From assembly GCA_025210525.1 (NCBI GenBank), contig JAOARP010000060.1, positions 1-64,000 of the forward strand: a stretch of 64,000 bases of DNA. Reading direction: 5' to 3'. The position numbers were made by a program, and so were the translations under genes. Under the pieces are notes generated by a model, which did not search any database, was not told where the DNA came from, and saw only the letters and a list, made by a program, of their open reading frames with translations. This document shows positions 7,666 to 16,461 of the stretch, piece after piece (position 1 is the stretch's first letter; the number at the start of each line of letters is the position of its first letter). The stretch is from Marinisporobacter sp. GTDB taxonomy: Bacteria; Bacillota; Clostridia; Peptostreptococcales; Thermotaleaceae.

Positions 7666-8301
7666 TTATATAATTGTCATAACTTTTTCCACAGGTATTC
7701 TAGGTGGACTCTTGATTTCTCCATCAGGAATTCCCAGTGGGATAGTGGCTGCAAGGAAATAACCTTCTTTTTTAAAACCTACAAAATCAGTGATTTCTTT
7801 TGCAGCATAGTTCTGGCTAGTCATCCAACAAGTTCCATATCCTATATTTGTAGCTGCTAGTGCTAGGTTTTCCATGGCAGCACCAATACTTTGAATAGCA
7901 GGGTTAGGTCTTAAAAGGGTATGTACTTCATCAGTAGATGCTCCAATTGCCTTTAATATATTAAGCCCAGTAGGTTGATAAGAGTCCTCTGTATAGACAA
8001 GGATGATTACTGGAGCATTTCTGAAAAATGTTCCAAATCTTAAAAACTTTGTAAAGCTCTTTTTCATAGCTTCATCTTGAATTAAATTTGCTAATTCAGC
8101 ATTTTTTCTTTCAACTATTTTTGCTACTTCTTCAATTTTTTCTTTATCTTTTATTACGACAAAATGCCAATTTTGAATATTCTTACCTGAAGGAGCATAG
8201 GTAGCAGCTTGGATGATTTTTTTAATATCCTCTATAGGAACCTCTTGGTCTTTAAATTTTCTTACACTCTGTCTTTGATAAATGAAATCTAAATTATTCA
8301 A
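7666..8301 (-). CDS. Nitroreductase-family FMN oxidoreductase
   Basis: This is a 211-residue nitroreductase-like protein. It begins with the FMN-phosphate-binding block (RQSVRKFKDQEVP), has AATYAPSGKNIQNWHFVV, and carries GAAMENLALAATNIGYGTCWM, which is typical of the family. Such proteins use NAD(P)H to reduce nitro, quinone or other electrophilic compounds. The start is TTG 8301, supported by a perfect AGGAGG eight bases upstream. It diverges from a marR gene across a region with two palindromes, so MarR probably controls it. The substrate is unknown. Confidence 0.9.
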   Translation of the reverse strand: MNNLDFIYQRQSVRKFKDQEVPIEDIKKIIQAATYAPSGKNIQNWHFVVIKDKEKIEEVAKIVERKNAELANLIQDEAMKKSFTKFLRFGTFFRNAPVIILVYTEDSYQPTGLNILKAIGASTDEVHTLLRPNPAIQSIGAAMENLALAATNIGYGTCWMTSQNYAAKEITDFVGFKKEGYFLAATIPLGIPDGEIKSPPRIPVEKVMTII

Positions 8302-8377
8302 AAGATATACCTCCTAAAATTGTCATATTTTTTTCTATTTCTAACAATAACATTACTCTAAACTGATTATTAGTCAT
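8294..8377 (-). CDS. Possible 27-residue leader peptide upstream of the nitroreductase
   Basis: ATG 8377 is preceded by GAAAGGAGTTTCGA, a strong ribosome site. The frame runs 27 codons (beginning MTNNQFRVMLLLEIEKN) and its TAA overlaps the nitroreductase TTG start by 8 bases. The arrangement suggests translational coupling or a leader, though it could be the relic of a truncated gene. Nothing similar is recognised. Confidence 0.4.
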   Translation of the reverse strand: MTNNQFRVMLLLEIEKNMTILGGISFE

Positions 8378-8400
8378 TTCGAAACTCCTTTCGCGAGACA

Positions 8401-8450
8401 TAGTTTTATATAAAACTAATTATAAAGGGAAAATAGTTTGATGTCAAACT
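8401..8450. promoter_or_regulatory. Two palindromes in the marR/nitroreductase divergent region
   Basis: TAGTTTTATATAAAACTA (8401-8418) is a perfect 18-bp palindrome. AGTTTGATGTCAAACT (8435-8450) is a second inverted repeat with 7-bp arms. Both are the size expected of MarR operators and lie between the divergent genes. Confidence 0.6.
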
Positions 8451-8535
8451 GTATTTTTATAAATTGATTTATAGTTTATACAATATTATAATTAAGTAAA
8501 TAATTTAAATTATTTATTAGAACAGGAGCTTGATT

Positions 8536-8970
8536 ATGAATGATAAATATATAGTATATTTTATAAGTAAAACTAAGAAAAAAATGACTGAATTTATCCA
8601 GAAAGAACTGAAAGAAAAAGAATTGGATGACTTAGTGCCTTCATATGGAAATATACTTACCGTATTGTATGATAATGATGGAAAATTAAGTATGAAGGAA
8701 ATAGGGCAATTAATAGGAAAAGACAAGTCTACTATTACGGCATTGGTCAATAAGTTATTAAAATTAGGATATGTAGAAAAGGAAAGATCTCAAGAAGATA
8801 AAAGAGTAACTTACATAATACTTACTGAAAAAGGTAAAGACGTAGAAGGTAAATTCAATGATATTTCTAAAAAAGTGTATTTAACAGCATATAAAAATTT
8901 TTCTAAAGAAGAAAGAGATATATTACTTAAACTGTTAAAGAAAATGAATAATAACTTTAATTTAGAATAA
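8536..8970 (+). CDS. MarR-family transcriptional regulator
   Basis: The 144-residue protein has the winged-helix core of MarR: ILTVLYDNDGKLSMKEIGQLIGKDKSTITALVNKLLKLGYVEKERSQEDKR, with the wing followed by VTYIILTEKG. MarR proteins repress target genes until a phenolic, oxidant or other ligand binds. ATG 8536, eight bases after AGGAG, is preferred over the in-frame TTG at 8530. It is divergent from the nitroreductase gene, with two palindromes between them, so it likely regulates both. No cysteine is present in the visible sequence, which argues against thiol oxidation sensing. Confidence 0.9.
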   Translation: MNDKYIVYFISKTKKKMTEFIQKELKEKELDDLVPSYGNILTVLYDNDGKLSMKEIGQLIGKDKSTITALVNKLLKLGYVEKERSQEDKRVTYIILTEKGKDVEGKFNDISKKVYLTAYKNFSKEERDILLKLLKKMNNNFNLE

Positions 8971-9034
8971 ATACTTATTCAATCTATTGAAAATCTTACA
9001 AGTATTGATATAGCGCAAGAACTATTATTTTTTC

Positions 9035-9085
9035 ATTAATAAAAATCCAAGGACAACTCACTATTATATGTCCTTGGATTTTTAT
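9035..9085. repeat. Dispersed terminator-bearing repeat, copy D (hairpin only)
   Basis: AAAAATCCAAGGA (9041-9053) pairs perfectly with TCCTTGGATTTTT (9071-9083). Here the repeat is a bidirectional terminator between convergent marR and the GNAT-DTW gene. Confidence 0.75.
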
Positions 9086-9092
9086 ACGATTA

Positions 9093-10154
9093 TTACATCC
9101 TTCTACCTTGGTCGTATCGTAATAAAAAAGATTGGAAATATTTGTGAAGTTCATGGGCGTTTTCACTTTCACCAACTAGTTTTAAAAGCTCAATAGCTAC
9201 TTCTACTGTGCAAATATGTCCTAAATCTTTGTTTCTTCTCAAATAATATTCTGTCTTAAAATCAATATCCAAATCGAGCATTTGAATATCTTTTAGGTAA
9301 GAACTCTTCTTCAGGATTTTTCTAGCTTCTTTCCAAGTGCCGTCTAAAATAATAAACATAATGTTTTTATCTGTACTTATTTCTTTGATCATATCTCTTG
9401 AAATGGCTTTGTGGTCATATTCTTCCTTATCTGGGGGAAATACTAAAATTTTATGATAATCATTGTCTTTTAATGCTTTTTTCAAATTATAGTTAATAGT
9501 TGTCCTATGCCAATAAAAGATTTCTGTATTATTAGGAAAAGCATTTTTGATTAACCTTCCTGTGTTGGTTGTTCTTCCCACCTCTTCTGGATGCATGATG
9601 ATGACAAACTTGTTGGGACTAGCTAGCTTAGGGTGAATTTTACAAATACATACTTTCTCAGGAAAACCACATTGGCTACAGCAGGGAACTCTTTTATTTA
9701 AACCTCCATAAGGCGGGGTTTTAGGTAGTTTCTTTTTAGCAAAACAGATTGATTTCTCAGTGTTCTTGTATTTTTTTGTTTTTTCCATTTCATATCCTAA
9801 GTTTAAATACCAGTTTTTTAATGATTCATTGGGCACGAGGAAAGCAAGACTCATTTTGGTGCCACCATTTAATATGGCCGTGTTTTCTGCATGTGCTATT
9901 AACTTTTCTCCATAGCCTTTATGGCGGTAGTTAGGATGAACTGCCAATCTCACTATTTTGTAGGATTCTTCTGATTTTTGCAATAATCCCACACACCCAA
10001 TCAGTTCACTTTTTTCAAAGGCTCCATAGAAAAGGGTATTTTTCAAAATTTCTTTTTCTAATTGTTCCAAACTAATATATTTTTCGTCAAAAGATTGATT
10101 AAGCAAATGGACACAATCTGTGTAATCTTCTTTTTTTAAAGGTCTTATTTTCAT
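9093..10154 (-). CDS. GNAT acetyltransferase fused to a DTW-domain tRNA aminocarboxypropyltransferase
   Basis: Residues 1-140 form a GNAT N-acetyltransferase: VRLAVHPNYRHKGYGEKLI is the acetyl-CoA loop and LNLGYE the late motif. Residues 155-350 form a DTW domain. The DTW part has a cysteine set (C158, C159, C162, C169, C171) and the name-giving ILDGTW motif. DTW proteins such as E. coli TapT transfer the aminocarboxypropyl group of SAM to a uridine in tRNA (acp3U). ATG 10154 follows TTGAGGA and is preferred over the upstream TTG. The fusion suggests the acetylase acts on the same RNA or enzyme, which is inference. In E. coli tapT lies beside an unrelated acetyltransferase gene. Confidence 0.85.
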   Translation of the reverse strand: MKIRPLKKEDYTDCVHLLNQSFDEKYISLEQLEKEILKNTLFYGAFEKSELIGCVGLLQKSEESYKIVRLAVHPNYRHKGYGEKLIAHAENTAILNGGTKMSLAFLVPNESLKNWYLNLGYEMEKTKKYKNTEKSICFAKKKLPKTPPYGGLNKRVPCCSQCGFPEKVCICKIHPKLASPNKFVIIMHPEEVGRTTNTGRLIKNAFPNNTEIFYWHRTTINYNLKKALKDNDYHKILVFPPDKEEYDHKAISRDMIKEISTDKNIMFIILDGTWKEARKILKKSSYLKDIQMLDLDIDFKTEYYLRRNKDLGHICTVEVAIELLKLVGESENAHELHKYFQSFLLRYDQGRRM

Positions 10155-10240
10155 ATATTTCCTCAACTCTTTTATAGATTATTTCTTTTAATTATATGTA
10201 TTCTCAGGGTATCGGTCAAGTTATTAAAAATAGCTGTTAA

Positions 10241-10271
10241 AAGAAAGTGTTATGGTACATAACATTTTCTT
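10241..10271 (+). promoter_or_regulatory. Inverted repeat upstream of the sulfur-transport operon
   Basis: AAGAAAGTGTTATG (10241-10254) and CATAACATTTTCTT (10258-10271) pair over 14 bp with one G-U and a 3-base centre. It lies about 95 bp before the YeeE gene and could be an operator or a small hairpin. A second small hairpin (AAAGC/GCTTT, 10326-10341) lies before the ribosome site. Confidence 0.4.
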
Positions 10272-10365
10272 TCTATGAAAGGTGTCGAATCATGTTATAT
10301 AATTTTGATAAAGAATTAACAAATAAAGCTGCGCGGCTTTAGGACAAATCGATAGGAGGAAAAAA

Positions 10366-11625
10366 ATGAAAAGATCTGAACAAATTATTGGATTTATAGG
10401 AATTTTATTAGTATTTATTTTAGGTAAGTCACTGTTAGAAACGGATATGTTGTTTTTTAGACTTTTAGTGGGTGTAGGGCTTGGATACACTTTATCAAGA
10501 GCCTATACAGGATTTGCGGGTAGTGTGAATCGTGCTTTTAATACGGGATCAACAAAATTAATGAGAAATCTTATGTTCCTTTTCTTTATTACAAGTTTAT
10601 TGACTACTGCCTTTTTGTTTAAGGCAGACCCAGCTAGCTATGACCTTTGGGTAAATCCTATTAATTTTGGACTTATTTTAGGGGGAGTGCTATTTGGATT
10701 TGGTATGTCATTTTCATCTTGTTGTGCATCAGGGGTACTTACAGATATTGTAACAGGTTTGCCTAGAGCCCTTATTACATTAATATTCTTTGCAATAGGT
10801 ATATTTTTAGGATTCCCTATACAAAAGACTGCAGGGTGGGTTAAAAATTCTTGGTTTACAACTCCAGTAGGTGAAAAATTATACGGTGGAGTATTTCTTC
10901 CAGATTTATTTAAATGGGATGGTGTGGAAGGTTATCTAGGTGCATTAATATTAACAGCTATATTCTGTGGAATTGTTGTATGGATAGCATATGTTTATGA
11001 AAGAAGTCGTAAAGAAAATAATACTTATACAGCTCATCCAATGGAAAAAATACAAGATGAAAAAGAAACCTTTGATAGTAAACACTACAAAGCCTTTAGC
11101 GAAATAAACTATAATAGAATATTTGTAAAACCTTGGACGTTAGTACAAGGAGCTGTAGTTATTGCTATACTATTTACCTTGTTAATGGGTGTTACGAAAG
11201 CAGGATGGGGAGCATCTACACCTTATGGACTTTGGTTTGGTAAATTCCTTATGATCTTTGGTTTCACACCAGAAGTATTAGCTGATTTTACAAAGATGCC
11301 TGCAAAGGCTTATGCTATACCATTCTTTTCACATGGTGTTTCAGTACAGAACTTTGGAATATTAGTTGGAACAGCTATCTACTTGCTAACAGCTGGTATA
11401 TTCAAGAAGACATTTATGTCAGAGATGCATATTACAGGAAAAGAAGCGTTACTATACGCACTAGGCGGAATCACTATGGGATTTGGTACTAGATTTGCAA
11501 ATGGATGTAACGTAGGGTCATTATATACACCTATTGCAAACTTTTCCCTTTCAGGTTGGATTTTCTTAATATTCATGGTCGTAGGCGGTATTGTAGGAAA
11601 TAGATGCGCTAAGAAGTGGTCTTAA
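10366..11625 (+). CDS. YeeE/YedE family sulfur-compound transporter
   Basis: This 419-residue membrane protein has two related halves and many hydrophobic segments. The half-motifs are SFSSCCASGVL (Cys119-Cys120) and FANGCNVGSLYTP (Cys381). YeeE/TsuA proteins import thiosulfate, with the substrate relayed along conserved cysteines; the YedE subgroup is tied to selenium metabolism. A start at 10366 follows GATAGGAGG. The next gene encodes a CoA-disulfide reductase with a rhodanese domain, and the gap is only 87 bp, so an operon importing and reducing sulfur is likely. Whether the cargo is thiosulfate, persulfide or a selenium compound cannot be decided from sequence alone. Confidence 0.9.
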   Translation: MKRSEQIIGFIGILLVFILGKSLLETDMLFFRLLVGVGLGYTLSRAYTGFAGSVNRAFNTGSTKLMRNLMFLFFITSLLTTAFLFKADPASYDLWVNPINFGLILGGVLFGFGMSFSSCCASGVLTDIVTGLPRALITLIFFAIGIFLGFPIQKTAGWVKNSWFTTPVGEKLYGGVFLPDLFKWDGVEGYLGALILTAIFCGIVVWIAYVYERSRKENNTYTAHPMEKIQDEKETFDSKHYKAFSEINYNRIFVKPWTLVQGAVVIAILFTLLMGVTKAGWGASTPYGLWFGKFLMIFGFTPEVLADFTKMPAKAYAIPFFSHGVSVQNFGILVGTAIYLLTAGIFKKTFMSEMHITGKEALLYALGGITMGFGTRFANGCNVGSLYTPIANFSLSGWIFLIFMVVGGIVGNRCAKKWS

Positions 11626-11712
11626 TAACAGGAGATTAGCTTAACGGAATGATAAAACTATAGAACTTAGCAGTTTAATAAATACGAGGTTTTATTAAAG
11701 GGAGGAATTATT

Positions 11713-13410
11713 ATGAGTAAGAGAATTTTAGTTATTGGTGGAGTTGCTGGAGGTGCTTCAGCAGCAGCAAGAGCGAGAAGAATTGACGAATCGGCAGAAG
11801 TAATTATGTTTGAGAGAGGACCAAACGTTTCTTTTTCTAACTGTGCATTACCATTTCATTTAAGTGGAATTGTAGAAAACAGCGATGATTTAGTTTTAAT
11901 GTGTCCAGAAAAATTTAAAAGTCAATATAATATTGAAGCGAGAGTAAATAGTGAAGTAATTAAAATCAATAGAGAAGATAAAAAAATAGTAGTAAAGAAT
12001 TTAGAAACGAAAGAAGAATACGAGGAGTCTTATGACAAGTTGGTACTATCTCCAGGAGCAAATCCAATTCTTCCTAGAAGCATTGAAGGAATAGATGGAC
12101 CCAATGTATTCACTGTAAGAAATGTTGTTGATATTAAAAAGCTTAATGATTATATTGTAAAGAACAATATCGAAGATATTGCTGTTGTTGGTGGTGGATT
12201 TATAGGAGTAGAAGTAGCAGAAAACCTAGAGTTAGCACAAAAAAATGTTAGCTTAATAGAAGCACAAGATCAAATAATGAATCCATTTGATTATGATATG
12301 GCGCAAATACTTCATAAAGAAATGATGGACAAGGGAATTAATCTTATATTAAGTGATGGCGTACAGAAGATTAATGAAGATTCAGTAGAATTACAATCAG
12401 GTAAAAAAGTAGCTGCAAGGGTTGTCGTTATGGCAATTGGTGTTAGTCCAGAAACGAGTTTAGCAAAGGATGCTGGTCTTGAAATAGGGGAGACGGGTGG
12501 AATTAAAGTAGATCATAACTACTTAACGAATGACAAAAACATCTATGCTGTAGGGGATGCTATAGAGGTATATAACCGTCTAACTCATAAGAAGACAAGA
12601 CTTGCTCTTGCAGGTCCAGCACAAAGACAAGCTAGAGCTGCGGCGGACCATATGTATAATATTCCTCATAGAAATAATGGAGTAATCGGATCATCTGTAG
12701 TTCAGGTATTTGATTTAGGAGCAGCTTCAACAGGATTAAATGAAAAAGCGGCAAAGGCAGCAGGAATTTCTTATGATTTTGTATATCTGATTCCTGGAGA
12801 CAAGGTAGGTTTAATGCCTGAGAGTAATCCAATGCATTTCAAACTTATATATGAATATCCAACAGGCAAAATACTTGGAGCTCAAGCAATAGGAAAAGGA
12901 AATGTAGATAAAAGAATAGATGTTATTGCTACAATGATTACTATGGGTGGAACTTTAGAAGATTTAAAAGAATTAGAATTATGCTATGCTCCATTATTTG
13001 GAACTGCTAAGGATGTAGTAAACCATGCAGCATTAGTAGCACTAAACCTATTAAATGGTCAATTTAGACAAGTTCCAGTAACAAAGGTTAGAGAATTAGT
13101 AGAAAATAATGCATTTATCGTAGATGTAAGAGAAAAAGATGAATACGTAGAAGGACACCTTAAGAATGCAGTGAATATTCCACTGAGTGAAATCAGAGGA
13201 AGACTCGATGAAATTCCAAAGGACAAGCCAGTATATCTACATTGTCGTTCAAGCCAAAGAAGTTATAATGCAATAATGGCGCTTCAAAATATGGGATATG
13301 ACAATGTAATCAACATATCTGGTTCCTATTTAGGGATTTGCTGCTACGAATATTTTCAAGATCAGGTAACGGGAAGAGAAAAAATAGTTACAGAATATAA
13401 CTTTGCGTAA
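11713..13410 (+). CDS. CoA-disulfide/persulfide reductase with C-terminal rhodanese domain
   Basis: The 565-residue protein has an FAD-binding N-terminus (VIGGVAGGASAAARAR), the single redox cysteine motif SFSNCALPF (Cys44), an NAD(P)H site (VVGGGFIGVEVAENL) and the FAD loop NIYAVGDAIEV. A rhodanese domain follows from about residue 460, with catalytic Cys511 in HCRSSQRS. This is the CoADR-RHD/Npsr architecture; such enzymes reduce CoA persulfide, polysulfide or CoA disulfide with NAD(P)H. Placed right after a sulfur transporter, it probably handles sulfane sulfur in the cytoplasm. All expected catalytic residues are visible. Ribosome site AAGGGAGG. Confidence 0.93.
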   Translation: MSKRILVIGGVAGGASAAARARRIDESAEVIMFERGPNVSFSNCALPFHLSGIVENSDDLVLMCPEKFKSQYNIEARVNSEVIKINREDKKIVVKNLETKEEYEESYDKLVLSPGANPILPRSIEGIDGPNVFTVRNVVDIKKLNDYIVKNNIEDIAVVGGGFIGVEVAENLELAQKNVSLIEAQDQIMNPFDYDMAQILHKEMMDKGINLILSDGVQKINEDSVELQSGKKVAARVVVMAIGVSPETSLAKDAGLEIGETGGIKVDHNYLTNDKNIYAVGDAIEVYNRLTHKKTRLALAGPAQRQARAAADHMYNIPHRNNGVIGSSVVQVFDLGAASTGLNEKAAKAAGISYDFVYLIPGDKVGLMPESNPMHFKLIYEYPTGKILGAQAIGKGNVDKRIDVIATMITMGGTLEDLKELELCYAPLFGTAKDVVNHAALVALNLLNGQFRQVPVTKVRELVENNAFIVDVREKDEYVEGHLKNAVNIPLSEIRGRLDEIPKDKPVYLHCRSSQRSYNAIMALQNMGYDNVINISGSYLGICCYEYFQDQVTGREKIVTEYNFA

Positions 13411-13421
13411 AGGTTGATTTT

Positions 13422-14741
13422 ATGAGAAAAAAGTTGAACAGAATAGACATATTAAGCTTAGCGTTAGGGTCTATTATTGGATGGGGGTCCTTTACCCTCC
13501 CAGGTTCAAAGTTTCTCCATGAAAGTGGTATCATTAGCACGGCTATCGGGTTAATACTCGGTGGCCTTGCTATTCTTATTATACAAAAAGGTTATCACAT
13601 TATGATGGAGAAGCATTATGAGGATGGGGGAGAGTTTTCCTATACCTACAATAATATGGGTAAGAAAAATGGATTTGTAGTAGGTTGGTCCTTGACTTTG
13701 TGCTATATAAGCATGGTTCCCCTCAATGCTACAGCATTTGTATTAGTCCTTAAAAAGCTGTTTGGTTCAAGGGTGGATTTTGGATATTTATATGAGGTAG
13801 CGGGACACTCTGTGTATTTATCGGAAGTTATTATTGCGAGTTTGATTATCTTAGTGTTTACTTATATCAATAAAAGAGGACTAAAGCTGAGTTCTCGTAT
13901 ACAAAATATTATGATACTACTTATGGTGGTAAATATAATGATTGTTTTTATTTTTATGTTCATAAACACAGATCATAGCTTAGTGAAAAATACCTATATT
14001 GTGAACTATAAATTGAATATGGTGGAAATTTCAAAAGTTTTTGCTATAGTCCCTTTTCTATTTGTAGGATTTGATGTAATCCCTCAAATAGTAACGGATT
14101 TAAATTTTGAACCTTCAAAAGCTACAAAGATGGCAGTACTCGCCATATTTTCTGGAGTTCTTTTTTATAATCTTTTAAATATTACAACAGGGTTCGTATA
14201 TACTCCAGAAAATGCGTTGCTGGAGGAATGGGCTTTAGGCTCTGCAGTAATGGACAATATAGGATATACAGGTTTCATGTTATTGATCATATCCTTAGTA
14301 GGTGCAGTAGCAGGTGGTATAAACGGGTTTATGCTAAGCAGCAGCAAATTGATTGGGTCCTTGGCTAAGTATAGGCTTATTCCTGAAAAGTATAGTAAGG
14401 AAAATGATAATGGTGTTTTTGAAAATGCTGTTAAATTTGTAGCTTTAGTGAGTTTAATAGCACCTTGGTTTGGAAGAGAAGTTATTATCTATATTGTAGA
14501 TATGTCTTCTTTACTAGCTGCAGTAGCATATTTTTATGTATGTTATATTGGACTTAATCATTCAACAGGGCTAGACAGATATGTTTCAGCAATGGGAGCC
14601 CTTATAAGTATGATATTTATGGCATTATTGATAATACCTGGTTCTCCTGCTAGGTTAAGCAGTCCATCTATAGTACTAATGATTCTATGGGCAGTACTTG
14701 GATATTTTTATTATAAGAGATATTCAAAGACCATGAAATAA
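13422..14741 (+). CDS. APC-superfamily amino acid permease
   Basis: The 439-residue protein has about 12 membrane segments. The APC signature occurs at the N-terminus (LSLALGSIIGWGSFTLPG) and a conserved AGGINGF block at about residue 295. It lies only 11 bp after the reductase, so the two are cotranscribed. APC permeases move amino acids with protons or by exchange; with a sulfur transporter and a persulfide reductase ahead, a sulfur amino acid such as cystine or methionine is a reasonable guess, not a demonstration. A strong hairpin terminator follows about 75 bp later. Confidence 0.85.
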   Translation: MRKKLNRIDILSLALGSIIGWGSFTLPGSKFLHESGIISTAIGLILGGLAILIIQKGYHIMMEKHYEDGGEFSYTYNNMGKKNGFVVGWSLTLCYISMVPLNATAFVLVLKKLFGSRVDFGYLYEVAGHSVYLSEVIIASLIILVFTYINKRGLKLSSRIQNIMILLMVVNIMIVFIFMFINTDHSLVKNTYIVNYKLNMVEISKVFAIVPFLFVGFDVIPQIVTDLNFEPSKATKMAVLAIFSGVLFYNLLNITTGFVYTPENALLEEWALGSAVMDNIGYTGFMLLIISLVGAVAGGINGFMLSSSKLIGSLAKYRLIPEKYSKENDNGVFENAVKFVALVSLIAPWFGREVIIYIVDMSSLLAAVAYFYVCYIGLNHSTGLDRYVSAMGALISMIFMALLIIPGSPARLSSPSIVLMILWAVLGYFYYKRYSKTMK

Positions 14742-14814
14742 ATAAGTCAGCACATAGAGAATTTTCTAGGATTGTTATATTTTACACAAGTTAATTTAAA
14801 ATGTAAAAAACTAT

Positions 14815-14871
14815 AAGCGATAAATAACCTATTACATGGATAGTTATTTATCGCTTTATTTTATTGTTTTT
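14815..14871 (+). terminator. Strong intrinsic terminator of the sulfur operon
   Basis: A perfect 14-bp stem (AAGCGATAAATAAC 14815-14828 with GTTATTTATCGCTT 14843-14856) is followed by a T-rich run. Confidence 0.9.
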
Positions 14872-15045
14872 GTAATATAACATTCTTTAGGAAGCTCCAC
14901 CTAATATTGCAGAGCTTTCAAAATAGATTTTGGAAGAACAGAAGGAGCGAATGACTTTAAGAGAACTAGTTTGCATAAAGGTAATTATTTCTGTACAATA
15001 TAATTGTGGAATAGAGTATATAACTATTTTTTAGGATGTGACCAT

Positions 15046-15936
15046 ATGAACCTTGGATACCTTCAAGCATTTTATATGACAGTAAAGCATAATAGTATGT
15101 CAAAAGCAGCCCAAATCCTTCATCTTACCAGGCCAGGGCTCAGCGGTCAGATTAAAAGCTTAGAAAATGAACTTGGCGTAAGCCTTCTAAATCGAAGTAA
15201 CAAAGGTGTTGAATTAACAGAAGAAGGGAAAGTCTTATTTGACTATGCAGATACATTACTCTCTATTCAGGGAAATATTAAAAGAGATCTAATAAATTTG
15301 CATCAAGACCGACCTAAGTTAGTAATCGGTGCTTGCAAAAGCGTAGGAGAATACGCTCTTCCTTGTAGCATTTTTACTTTTAAGCATCTACATGAAGAAG
15401 TAGATATAAATATGGAGGTAATTAATTCAACGGGAGTGATTCAAAAGCTACAAGAGCATACCATTAATATTGGCATAATACAACGTGATTCTAATATAGA
15501 TGATATTGTTACCCAATATATTATCTCAGATGAACTTCTTTTAGTAGGAAATAGTGCTCATTCTCCTGAAAGAATTTCTATAGAAGAGCTGAAACAGATT
15601 CCTTTGATTTTGCGTGAACATGATTCTGGAACTCGATATGTTATTGAAAAATCATTAAAAGAAAAAGGAATTCATATAGAGGACTTAAATGTTGTTTATA
15701 ATTTAAATTCTCCAGAAGCTATTAAATCTTCTGTCCTTGCAGGAAAGGGTTTTTCTTTTTTGCCCCGATTGGTAGTTAATCAAGAGATTAAAAAGCAATC
15801 CCTTCAAACCATTGAGATAGATGATTTAAAGATTTCTTTTGCATATTATATAGCTTCAAGGAAGAATTACAACTTTACAGAATATGAGAAAAAGTTTGTG
15901 GATTTTATAAATTCTAACAAAAGAGGGTTTTGTTAA
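15046..15936 (+). CDS. LysR-family transcriptional regulator
   Basis: The 296-residue protein begins MNLGYLQAFYMTVKHNSMSKAAQ with a typical LysR winged helix (LHLTRPGLSGQIKSLENELGVSLLNRS). A periplasmic-binding-like effector domain covers about residues 90-290. The in-frame TTG at 15004 would add 14 atypical residues, so ATG 15046 is used, although its ribosome site is weak. It follows the sulfur transport operon in the same direction but after a terminator, so it has its own promoter. LysR proteins such as CysB or CysL control sulfur genes; a similar job is likely from context only. Confidence 0.88.
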   Translation: MNLGYLQAFYMTVKHNSMSKAAQILHLTRPGLSGQIKSLENELGVSLLNRSNKGVELTEEGKVLFDYADTLLSIQGNIKRDLINLHQDRPKLVIGACKSVGEYALPCSIFTFKHLHEEVDINMEVINSTGVIQKLQEHTINIGIIQRDSNIDDIVTQYIISDELLLVGNSAHSPERISIEELKQIPLILREHDSGTRYVIEKSLKEKGIHIEDLNVVYNLNSPEAIKSSVLAGKGFSFLPRLVVNQEIKKQSLQTIEIDDLKISFAYYIASRKNYNFTEYEKKFVDFINSNKRGFC

Positions 15937-15970
15937 AAATTTAAATGGCAGGAAAAAGGATAGTATTCTG

Positions 15971-16095
15971 CTAAAAAATTTGTTCAGAGTAGATAATGCA
16001 GGGTCTAAAGATATAGCATAAATAAGCATTATAACAAAAAGTAATAAAAATCCGAGGATAATTTATCATTATATGTCCTTGGATTATTTTTATGT
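15971..16095 (+). repeat. Dispersed terminator-bearing repeat, copy E
   Basis: The full leader (TTTGTTCAGAGTAGAT, AGCATAAATAAGCATTATAACA) plus hairpin 16046-16058 with 16076-16088 lies just after lysR. It matches copies A and B although no Rpn gene is nearby. Confidence 0.75.
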
Positions 16096-16305
16096 CAAAA
16101 ATACATTAAGATGTACATAACAGTATAAAACCAAAATAGAACATTTAATGGATAATATTTTATATAAATTTTTGTGTTTTTAGAAATAATAACATTAACA
16201 CTATTCATAAACGATAGAAAGTTTATTTGAATAAATGAAATACATAATCATCTAATCTTAATGATAAAAAGCAAAATATATATTATAAAAAGCTGGGTGA
16301 AAAAT

Positions 16306-16419
16306 GTGCTACATAAAATAATTTCACAGTTATTATCTTGGAATATTTGGATAGGAGCATTTTTTGCTTTCATAATTCCTTTTGGTATTTCTAGAATTGT
16401 AAAGTGGTTACGTGGTTAG
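16306..16419 (+). CDS. 37-residue membrane peptide upstream of the germination operon
   Basis: GTG 16306 follows GGGTGAAAAAT. The peptide (MLHKIISQLLSWNIWIGAFF, one membrane segment, then a basic WLRG end) stops 42 bp before the gerA-type ORF. The frame is also open to ATG 16261 without a ribosome site. Some ger operons include small membrane proteins of the 2Duf/GerD type; whether this is related is unknown. DNA from 16096 to 16300 shows nothing else. Confidence 0.5.
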   Translation: MLHKIISQLLSWNIWIGAFFAFIIPFGISRIVKWLRG

Positions 16420-16461
16420 ATGTTTCTTCTTTTTAAAAAAAATTAGAAGGTGATCAATAAT

